Source: Strigamia acuminata (lineage: Eukaryota; Arthropoda; Chilopoda; Geophilomorpha; Linotaeniidae). From it: a stretch of DNA of 64,000 nucleotides. Numbering within the stretch: position 1 is the first letter of the stretch; each line of letters starts with the position of its first letter. This document shows positions 51,463 to 59,900 of this stretch, piece after piece. A program made the position numbers and the translations under genes. Below the pieces are notes generated by a model, which did no database searches, was not told the DNA's origin, and saw only the letters and a program-made list of their open reading frames with translations. The stretch is from positions 64,303,369-64,367,368 of the forward strand of contig OX442314.1 of NCBI GenBank assembly GCA_949358305.1, in the 5' to 3' direction.

Positions 51463-51806
51463 TGTTAGGTTGACGTTTTCCTGTTTGTCCTCGCATCCGC
51501 GTAGTTTACGTGACAACACACACAACCTGTCATCTGCTCAAATGAGCACTTATTGTTTATGTTGTTCTGTTTGTTTTATCCATTAGTTTTGTCTTTCTGT
51601 AAAGAACAAGTCAGTGTATTGAAACAATGATTTGTTCTATGATTTCATTGTGTTTGAGATCGAGGGCGATTAGCCTCGAACCAGGTTTTTATGTAACACA
51701 CTTACTTTTGTAATAAAAGATGGCGGACGCGTGTCCGATTTATCCGCCCAGCCAAAATGATGTTTCCGAGTTATTTCGACAGCGCACAGGCCATTGCAAC
51801 TCTTCA
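51463..51806 (+). repeat. 3' LTR of element H
   Basis: 344 bp matching the 5' LTR by eye; hairpin 51603-51638. Followed by the GTGTG duplicate and host exon sequence. Confidence 0.93.
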
Positions 51807-52049
51807 GTGTGGACCCCGTGTCGTGAACAAGTGGAACGATTAGAGGTAAATTAACCATTTTCCCGGTAAACACTCGTCAGTTGGCGTTTTTACAGGCGGT
51901 TCGCGGCCCTGGACTGCATTGCTTTTTGCGGCAGGTGAGCGTCGGGACCGCGGTGCCGTTTTAAAACCGAGACGGTATCGTGTACCAGGGCCACGGTACT
52001 TTGAAAAACTCGTGTAACGCGAACCGACTTTGTTGTACAACGAGAAAAT

Positions 52050-52375
52050 ACAAGATTCTCATTTTTTCTCGGTTTTGCTTTCATTTGATTAATTTTTATG
52101 TTACGTTTCAACGCAATTTATCTCATTTCAGAAAACTACAAGACACGAATAAAAAGAAGATTTTTTCGTCTGTTTCTTATTGCATGGCGGGTTAAGCCTA
52201 TATATAAGATTTTTCTCATTTAATTAGAAATAAACAAAAAAAAAAAAAAAAAAAAAAATCTTCTTTTTATATGTGTCTCGCAGACTTCTGAAATAAGATA
52301 AATTGTATTGAAACCAAAGGTAAGAATTAACCAAATGGAAGTAAAACCGAGAAAATACGAGAACTTCGTATTTTC
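52050..52375. repeat. Inverted duplication with mirrored splice acceptors
   Basis: Arms of roughly 110 bp (about 52055-52165 and 52252-52375) match as inverted copies, including CTCGGTTTT, CATTTG.TTAATT, CAATTTATCT.ATTTCAG and ATAAAAAGAAGA. Between them are a TATATATA stretch and a poly(A) run (52238-52258). The left arm holds the last exon of the host gene; the right arm holds its mirror on the minus strand (KSARHI then stop). Confidence 0.7.
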
Positions 52376-52552
52376 TCGTGTTTTCTCGCATTGTTCCGCG
52401 GTAGGCATCAAATGTACCACGTCCAACACGTACATGTACGCGCGTAGACTTGCGCGAACAATATGTGCGCGGATGTTTTATTCGACGTCCCACGTTTTGG
52501 TTCTTTTTGTTGCGATTTTAATTTTTATCTTTTTTTTCACATCGAAGAAAAT

Positions 52553-53136
52553 ATGGAAAAAGGAAAGAGAGGAGAAAAGCCGTCCACAAAGTCGCACCTG
52601 TCACCCGTCGTCCTTTTGGAACGCATCGACTTCATGGAGGCGTGGAGCCACACGCCAAACTCGAGCGCCGCCAGTAGTTCCGTGCATGATGCACGCGAGT
52701 GAAAAACTAATGATCCCACGAAGATCAAGGGGGTATGTGTCCCATTCCGATATTTACTCTTTTGTCTTTTTTATTTGACCTTTTTTTTTTATTTTTTTTT
52801 TATATTTATTCGTTCTTTTCTCTCTTTCTCCAGTCGCTCGGTCGAAGACAGACGAAGGTCCAGGAGACGGCAATGGCGGCGACGGAGGAAAGGGTCGAAA
52901 AAATGATGGAGGGACTAGAGGAGAGAATTGAGGAGTTGATAGACAGGACGGAACAAAGACTCAAAAAAATGGTGAAGGCGACGATGGAGGAATTTGAGAA
53001 AACATTTGAAGAAGCAGAGGGAAAATGGTGGAAGGCGATGGAGGGAACGATGGGTTGGATAGAGAATGTCGTTGACGACGATGATGACGAAGGCGCTGAA
53101 GAGGCAATTGGTGGTTCCGATCTTTCGATGGAATAA
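52553..53136 (+). pseudogene. Two-exon acidic coiled-coil gene with in-frame TGA
   Basis: Exon 1 52553-52732, intron 52733-52833 (GTATGT...TTTCTCCAG), exon 2 52834-53136 ending at TAA. Joined in phase 0 the frame is continuous except for one TGA (52700-52702) after 49 codons, followed by ten more before the junction. Exon 1 contains LLERIDFMEAW. Exon 2 is Glu/Lys-rich with heptad-like spacing (EERVEKMMEGLEERIEELID) and an acidic tail with five Asp. Options are a nonsense mutation, readthrough, or initiation at the ATG 52873 in exon 2 (good context), giving an 87-aa protein. Upstream extension of the exon 2 frame is intron sequence. Function unknown. Confidence 0.5.
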
Positions 53137-53449
53137 TAAGAGGAGACGGTTTATTCCCACTCTCGTTTGTTTGTTTGTTTGATTTAGTTTTTGTTTTGGT
53201 TTTTAATTTTATTTATTCATTTATTTATTTTTTTTTTCAATTGTCAAAGATGTGACACAACTCTTATGGGACAAAAACAACAATCCACCATCTCATTGTC
53301 TCGTATTGTTTGTTCATATTGCGTATATTTTGTTTCTCATTGTAAAAAAAACATCTCATCGGGTGATTAAATATACGTCTTTATTTTATTTATTTTATTT
53401 ATTTATCTGTTTCTCTTCTTTTCTATATTTTAGCACAATTTATAATCGA
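53137..53449. other. T-rich 3' flank
   Basis: (TTTA)n and T-rich sequence, with ATTAAA near 53366 as a possible poly(A) signal for the coiled-coil gene. Nothing else supported. Confidence 0.4.
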
Positions 53450-53526
53450 CCCAGAGTGGTCGAGTGGGCAGGACTACCTGCCGCATGGAGCCGTGGACTC
53501 TGGGTTCGAGTCTCGCTTCCGCAATC
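53450..53526 (+). other. tRNA-like sequence, probably SINE head or tRNA pseudogene
   Basis: A-box-like TGGTCGAGTGG (53457-53467) and B-box-like GGTTCGAGTCT (53503-53513) with tRNA-like spacing. The acceptor stem does not close. Instead CCCAGAGT pairs with ACTCTGGG, and the anticodon arm GCAGG/CCTGC has a four-base loop. It is therefore not a functional tRNA as drawn. Confidence 0.4.
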
Positions 53527-53669
53527 TTACGTTTGCTTTGTGCAGAAAAAAGGAAAGAAAGAGACTGACTGACTGCTGGGCGACAATGATGATGGTATAA
53601 ACTATTGGTCGTACCCTCTCGCAAGGTCCGAGAAATTCAACCCTTCTTTATTTTGTTTTAATTTTTATC

Positions 53670-53732
<63 letters not shown>
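53670..53732. repeat. (CTAT)n microsatellite
   Basis: About 15 uninterrupted CTAT units. Confidence 0.97.
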
Positions 53733-53799
53733 ATTTTTTTTTTTTAAATTTAAAACAATTACCGTCAGAGTGCGTTACCGTCGGAGATTTTTTCGTGAT

Positions 53800-53935
53800 T
53801 GCCGTGCGCGCGAGAAAAATTGCAACCGACAAACTTTTCCACATTGAAATTGGAAAACAAAATATATGGGGAGATCCACGTAGAAAAGTAAATCAAGATT
53901 AACTTGGTTTCGGAATTTATAGGACACCTTTTAAC
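53800..53935. repeat. Dispersed repeat, second copy of 22015-22180
   Basis: Shares AACTTTTCCAC, AAAACAAAATATATGGG and GTTTCGGAATTTAT in order. Confidence 0.55.
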
Positions 53936-54035
53936 GCGGGAAACGCAAAAATCCGCATCGAATGGACACTTTGGCGTCCATCGAAGGGCACGGCTTACGT
54001 CGGGTGGCGTGGCGGTTCTGGGAAATTACATTACA

Positions 54036-54545
54036 GGCCACGTGACCAGGTACAAAGTCCTGCGCACAAACGCTCGAGCGGAGTTGAATAAAAGTCCTTG
54101 AAATATATAAATCGATTTATCGACAGTGGAACTAATTCCACGACGAGTGCCCCAACGATTAATTAGATTATCGAATTGGGTGCCGTCTGAGTCGAAGATC
54201 GCGAACGCCCCGATCGGTTTACCATTTTAATTTCAACTCGCAGTACACGTTGCACCATCGTAGACGATGTGAGTTTGTATAATCGCGTTCGACGGGTTTG
54301 CAGACACTTTGAATTCGTTCGCTTCGAGCCATCATGGAGATCCGAGGGTTTCGGTCGAAATTTCCTGAATCGATTTGAAACGGTATTTCCCACCCACGGG
54401 TGTTCTGCTCCACCACGAACATTCCGGCGACCATTGCGGCGACCATTGCGGCAACGAGCGCCTCACCTACGGTGAATGCGGGGCACCTGGCACCGACGAG
54501 TGTCGGCAGCCCCAACAACTTGTTCCAAAATAAGCCCACAGACAG
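54036..54545 (+). repeat. X-type repeat without hairpin, copy 3
   Basis: CACGTGACC, AAATCGATTTATCGAC, GATTAATTAGATTATC and GCCCCAACAACTTGTTCCA follow the order seen in the other X repeats. Frames across it are shadows of repeat sequence. Confidence 0.55.
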
Positions 54546-54860
54546 ACACACCTATAAAGCGTGTTTATTTCAAATAATTGTGCAAAAACACCCATTTAAT
54601 TGTTTATTTATTTGTTCCTCGTGATACGCGCGTGGCCTGTGCGTTGACGACGTGTTCGCGATTTCACGACGGAATTCGTGGATCCGTTCGTCGGGATTGG
54701 ACTTTTGGGTGTCGGGTGAAAACGACCGACCGGGGACGAAATTCGAGGCGGAGAAGGGAGAAGGGAGCAAACAAGCGCGCGCGCAAGACGCCAAACGGAG
54801 TAAAAAAATATCCAAAGAAGATGACTAAACTTTACTTTACTTAATTTTCGAATACTATGA
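54546..54860. other. Unassigned sequence
   Basis: Short overlapping frames on both strands, none with a domain, splice context or similarity to a neighbour. Confidence 0.3.
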
Positions 54861-54867
54861 GCACCCG

Positions 54868-54945
54868 GGATTCCATACTAAGGTCGAAATGACTAAAGTC
54901 GAAATCCCGTTTCGACCTAATTCGTTTCGACCCAGGTATCCCATC
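54868..54945. repeat. Short inverted-repeat cluster
   Basis: GGTCGAAA and AGTCGAAAT face TTTCGACC twice within 80 bp, bounded by GGGATTCC and GGTATCCC. Possible fold-back or mini element. Confidence 0.4.
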
Positions 54946-54949
54946 TAGT

Positions 54950-55578
54950 CTAAAATAAAAACAAACTCGCTGTTCACTGAAATATCTATATTTAAAGTTT
55001 TTACAGTTTTTACAGTTTGCAGAATGTTATAAAAAAAAAAAATAAATAAATAAATTGTCACGGTCCTGACTTTAGACAGTAATAATTTTCGAAATTTTAA
55101 GCGCATTTTGCGCCTTTCCTTTAGTTTTTCCCCTAATTTTATTGAAAAATTGCTCTAGTTTCTTTGGATTATTTTATTTTTTCCAAATCTAAATTTATTA
55201 TTTTATTTTGTATTATTTTCCTTATTTTTGATATTTATCTTTAATTTGGCCTGGTTTTAATCACCCCATCCAGACAATTCATGAGAATTCTGCAATAAGT
55301 TGATCTAATCGCGCTCTAAATTTACATATTTCACCCCTGGTCGCCTGTTGACTGCCCAGTCCCCATTGGAAATTGACTTGGCCTTTGACATGTGATCAGA
55401 GGTGACTTGTTCTGTCAAGACATTTTTGACAGAGAGAATAATTTTCGCCTTCGACTAGTCAACATCTTCTGTCTCAAACTGGAAGATTTCCAAGTGCGAT
55501 TATGTTGCGTCTCAACGCATACGGTCATTATGCAGCCCGAATTCTCATGTTAGTCTAACTAACCACAACATTTATTAT
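54950..55578. other. AT-rich intergenic sequence
   Basis: No gene, repeat or signal that I can support. Confidence 0.4.
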
Positions 55579-55715
55579 TTGCCCATTATTTGCGTACGAA
55601 TTACTGGAAAAAAGGCGTATTCGACGGTCTCAATTCGTCAATACATTTTATGCCACGACTGTGACTTCCTCCTCAGCCTAGACATTTTGAACTCATACTC
55701 GTCTCAATTGCGTAT

Positions 55716-55901
55716 TCATTTCATTATCGACGGTTCGACGACGTTGTCTGCGGTTTGGTACCTGTTTGCGCGTTCACCCAACGTTTGCGCGTGTTCAGGA
55801 GAAGAAATATACTCTTCGTAAGTACGCCTAGCATATGACGACATTTTCCCTAGTGAAGAGCGATATTTTGGTCTTAAATTCGAAGTATCAACGTTCGCCA
55901 T
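55716..55901 (-). CDS. Candidate small protein (61 aa)
   Basis: The minus-strand ATG at 55901 has strong context (ACAAAATGGCG). The peptide is hydrophilic with Ser/Tyr/Arg/Glu (contains RPKYRSSLGKMSSYARRTYE and LGERANRYQTADN) and ends at TGA. No domain, signal peptide or splice sites recognised. It might be a single-exon gene or a first exon. The overlapping plus-strand frame at 55579-55821 is more hydrophobic and has a poorer start context. Confidence 0.35.
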   Translation of the reverse strand: MANVDTSNLRPKYRSSLGKMSSYARRTYEEYISSPEHAQTLGERANRYQTADNVVEPSIMK

Positions 55902-56044
55902 TTTGTACGGCGCCCGAATTGAATCCTGCACCCATAAAATACAGATTTCACGAATAGACGCTGTCTTAACCTAGCTACCACCCCCGGCAAAGTTTTAACC
56001 TTGGGGTATGTGTGCGGATTTTGTCGGGGGCGAAAGGGTCCCGC

Positions 56045-56110
56045 TTTTTAACATTACGGCGGCCTATACGTTGTTTCGTTGATCGCGACTGTGATGCGGA
56101 ATTTGCGGAT
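56045..56110. repeat. Dispersed repeat, second copy of 18255-18320
   Basis: ACATTACGGCGGCCTATAC and the following TGCGGA-rich segment. Confidence 0.5.
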
Positions 56111-56208
56111 GTTGTTTTGGCCGAGTAGTTCGTGCGACCGAGCGCGTTTTGTTCGTTGCTTTTCGGTGTTCGGTGGGTTTTGTGACCGGTCAAGGGTTTC
56201 GCTAAAAC

Positions 56209-56449
56209 GTGGTTTTTGTGACGGGAGGGAGGGGGGATCGGTTCATGTGCTCCGAACGCGCCGCGACGCGCCGTGACTTGGGCCAAAAACGACCCGGTCG
56301 GAAACCGGGTCCCGGGCTTCGTCGAGGCGTGGTTTTTGAGAACGGGGGGAGGGGGGGATCGGGTCGCGTGCTCCGAAAGCGCCGCGACGCGCCGTGACTT
56401 GGGCCAAAAACGACCCGGTCGGAAACCGGGTCCCGGGCTTCGTCGAGGC
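56209..56449. repeat. Two 120-121 bp GC-rich tandem units
   Basis: Units 56209-56328 and 56329-56449, starting GTGGTTTTTG and ending GGCTTCGTCGAGGC; a third starts at 56450. Each contains the hairpin GACCCGGT-CGGAA-ACCGGGTC. Confidence 0.85.
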
Positions 56450-56880
56450 GTGGTCCCGATCGGGACAAACTCTTCCGGAAAATGTCCGGTGGAATGTTGA
56501 GAGTGTCGATGGACGACGTTCGAGTTTATATCGTAAGTAAGTAAGTATCTGACAAAACTTGCACAGAATTTTGTCAACATTTGATAAATTTCCACAGAAT
56601 TTAACGTTGTTTTGCTAAAACCTGCGGAAACGTGTCTAGTCGGGCAGAAACGTCTCGTAAAATGTTGCTGAAATTCCGTGGAAATTTGTCAAAAATTGAC
56701 AAAAGTTGGTGACCGACCCACATCGCGTTGCGGCGCGGTCGGAGCACGCGACCCGATCCCCCCCCCCCCCCCTCCCCCCGTCCCCAAAAAACCACGCCTC
56801 GAGGAACCCCGAGGTTCGGTTTCCGACCGGGTCGCCTCTTGATCCGACTCGGGGCGCGTCACGGCGCGGTCGGAGGACGG
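56310..56880. repeat. Large imperfect inverted repeat (fold-back)
   Basis: Arm one about 56310-56610, arm two about 56670-56880 in reverse. AAATTTCCACAGAATTT pairs with AAATTCCGTGGAAATTT, and the 120-bp unit recurs inverted (GCACGCGACCCGATCCCCCC, AAACCACGCCTCGAGG). It ends about 70 bp before the satellite. Confidence 0.6.
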
Positions 56881-56951
56881 CCCTCGCCCCCAAAAACCAC
56901 ACTCCGGGTCACGTGGTCTCGCACCCGACTCTTTCAGTTTTCCCGTTTTCA

Positions 56952-59900
56952 GCCCGTTACGGGATCGTGACGGGACTGTCGGCGGCCCGTTAACGGCCCG
57001 CACGAGCCGTGACGGGATCGTGACGGGACCGTTGGCGGCCCGTTAACGGCCCGCACGGGCCGTGACGGGATCGTGACGGGACCGTCGGCGGCCCGTTAAC
57101 GGCCCGTACGACTCCATGCGGGCCGTTGACGGGCCGTTGACGGGCCGTTAACGGGCCGTTAACGGGCCGTTACGGCGTAAATCGAAAAAATCAACAACCG
57201 ACAACACGTACGTGAAAACGCGTACAACATTCATAGACATTAATCTCGAATCCTGTTTTTGGTTTTACGCCGTTAACGGGCCGTTAACGGCCCGTTAACG
57301 GCCCGTTAACGGCCCGCGTGAGGTCGTACGGGCCGTCGGCGAGCCGAAGTCCGGGAACGAAGGCCGTGACGGGATCGTGACGGGACCGTCAGCGGCCCGT
57401 TAACGGCCCGTGCGGGCCGTTGCGGGATCGTGACGGGATCGTCGACGGCCCGTTAACGGCCCGTGCGGGCCGTTGCGGGCCGTTGACGGGCCGTTGACGG
57501 GCCGTTAACGGGCCGTTAACGGGCCGTTACGGCGTGAATCGAAAAAATCAACAACCGACAACACGTACATGAAAACGCGTACAACATTCATAGACATTAA
57601 TCTCGAATCCTGTTTTCGGTTTTGCCCCGTTAACGGGCCGTTAACGGGCCGTTAACGGGCCGTTAACGGCCCGTGCGGGCCGTTGCGGGATCGTGACGGG
57701 ACCGTCGACGGCCCGTTAACGGCCCGTGCGGGCCGTTGCGGGATCGTGACGGGACCGTCAGCGGCCCGTTAACGGCCCGTGCGGGCCGTTGCGGGATCGT
57801 GACGGGATCGTCGACGGCCCGTTAACGGCCCGTGCGGGCCGTTGCGGGATCGTGACGGGACCGTCAGCGGCCCGTTAACGGCCCGTGCGGGCCGTTGCGG
57901 GATCGTGACGGGATCGTCGACGGCCCGTTAACGGCCCGTGCGGGCCGTTGCGGGCCGTTGACGGGCCGTTGACGGGCCGTTAACGGGCCGTTAACGGGCC
58001 GTTACGGCGTGAATCGAAAAAATCAACAACCGACAACACGTACATGAAAACGCGTACAACATTCATAGACATTAATCTCGAATCCTGTTTTTGGTTTTAC
58101 GCCGTTAACGGGCCGTTAACGGGCCGTTAACGGCCCGTTAACGGCCCGCGTGAGGTCGTACGGGCCGTCGGCGAGCCGAAGTCCGGGAACGAAGGCCGTG
58201 ACGGGATCGTGACGGGACCGTCAGCGGCCCGTTAACGGCCCGTGCGGGCCGTTGCGGGATCGTGACGGGATCGTCGACGGCCCGTTAACGGCCCGTGCGG
58301 GCCGTTGCGGGCCGTTGACGGGCCGTTGACGGGCCGTTAACGGGCCGTTAACGGGCCGTTACGGCGTGAATCGAAAAAATCAACAACCGACAACACGTAC
58401 ATGAAAACGCGTACAACATTCATAGACATTAATCTCGAATCCTGTTTTCGGTTTTGCCCCGTTAACGGGCCGTTAACGGGCCGTTAACGGGCCGTTAACG
58501 GCCCGTGCGGGCCGTTGCGGGATCGTGACGGGACCGTCGACGGCCCGTTAACGGCCCGTGCGGGCCGTTGCGGGATCGTGACGGGACCGTCAGCGGCCCG
58601 TTAACGGCCCGTGCGGGCCGTTGCGGGATCGTGACGGGATCGTCGACGGCCCGTTAACGGCCCGTGCGGGCCGTTGCGGGCCGTTGACGGGCCGTTGACG
58701 GGCCGTTAACGGGCCGTTAACGGGCCGTTACGGCGTAAATCGAAAAAATCAACAACCGACAACACGTACGTGAAAACGCGTACAACATTCATAGACATTA
58801 ATCTCGAATCCTGTTTTCGGTTTTGCCCCGTTAACGGCCCGTGCGGGCCGTTGCGGGATCGTGACGGGACCGTCGACGGCCCGTTAACGGCCCGTGCGGG
58901 CCGTTGCGGGATCGTGACGGGACCGTCAGCGGCCCGTTAACGGCCCGTGCGGGCCGTTGCGGGATCGTGACGGGATCGTCGACGGCCCGTTAACGGCCCG
59001 TGCGGGCCGTTGCGGGATCGTGACGGGACCGTCAGCGGCCCGTTAACGGCCCGTGCGGGCCGTTGCGGGATCGTGACGGGATCGTCGACGGCCCGTTAAC
59101 GGCCCGTGCGGGCCGTTGCGGGCCGTTGACGGGCCGTTGACGGGCCGTTAACGGGCCGTTAACGGGCCGTTACGGCGTGAATCGAAAAAATCAACAACCG
59201 ACAACACGTACATGAAAACGCGTACAACATTCATAGACATTAATCTCGAATCCTGTTTTTGGTTTTACGCCGTTAACGGGCCGTTAACGGGCCGTTAACG
59301 GCCCGTTAACGGCCCGCGTGAGGTCGTACGGGCCGTCGGCGAGCCGAAGTCCGGGAACGAAGGCCGTGACGGGATCGTGACGGGACCGTCAGCGGCCCGT
59401 TAACGGCCCGTGCGGGCCGTTGCGGGATCGTGACGGGATCGTCGACGGCCCGTTAACGGCCCGTGCGGGCCGTTGCGGGCCGTTGACGGGCCGTTGACGG
59501 GCCGTTAACGGGCCGTTAACGGGCCGTTACGGCGTAAATCGAAAAAATCAACAACCGACAACACGTACGTGAAAACGCGTACAACATTCATAGACATTAA
59601 TCTCGAATCCTGTTTTTGGTTTTACGCCGTTAACGGGCCGTTAACGGCCCGTTAACGGCCCGTTAACGGCCCGCACAGGCCGTGACGGGATCGTGACGGG
59701 ACTGTCGGCGGCCCGTTAACGGCCCGCACGAGCCGTGACGGGATCGTGACGGGACCGTCGGCGGCCCGTTAACGGCCCGTACGGGCCGTTGCGGGATCGT
59801 GACGGGATCGTCGACGGCCCGTTAACGGCCCGTGCGGGCCGTTGCGGGATCGTGACGGGACCGTCAGCGGCCCGTTAACGGCCCGTGCGGGCCGTTGCGG

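Larger units (their letters stand above)
38321..51806 (+). mobile_element. Full-length Ty1/copia retrotransposon H, split by element F
   Basis: LTR pair of 344 bp (38321-38664 and 51463-51806), target duplication GTGTG (38316-38320 and 51807-51811), PBS, leader, gag-pol and PPT. Element F with its own duplication sits after codon 19. Without F, H is about 6.66 kb and otherwise undamaged; closest to element C. Confidence 0.95.
38265..52152 (+). pseudogene. Small three-exon host gene (49 codons) split by element H
   Basis: Exon 1 runs from ATG 38265 to 38320, is broken by element H, and resumes at 51812-51845, where the donor is GTAAAT. Removing H and one GTGTG copy gives exactly 30 codons with no stop. 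Exon 2 is 51896-51934 (TTTTTACAG acceptor, GTGAGC donor, 13 codons). Exon 3 is 52132-52152 (CTCATTTCAG acceptor, KTTRHE then TAA). All junctions are phase 0. The product would be a basic, Arg-rich 49-residue peptide with no known motif. The 13-kb insertion in the coding exon should inactivate this allele. The start context is weak, so an upstream start is possible. Confidence 0.4.

Noticed and set aside
52735-52833. Hydrophobic N-terminus (Phe/Leu-rich) on the coiled-coil frame
   Set aside because: It translates the intron's T-rich polypyrimidine tract up to the CCAG acceptor, not a membrane segment.
56202-57003. Overlapping Arg/Gly/Pro-rich frames on both strands
   Set aside because: GC-rich tandem and inverted repeats are open by composition; no start context or domain.
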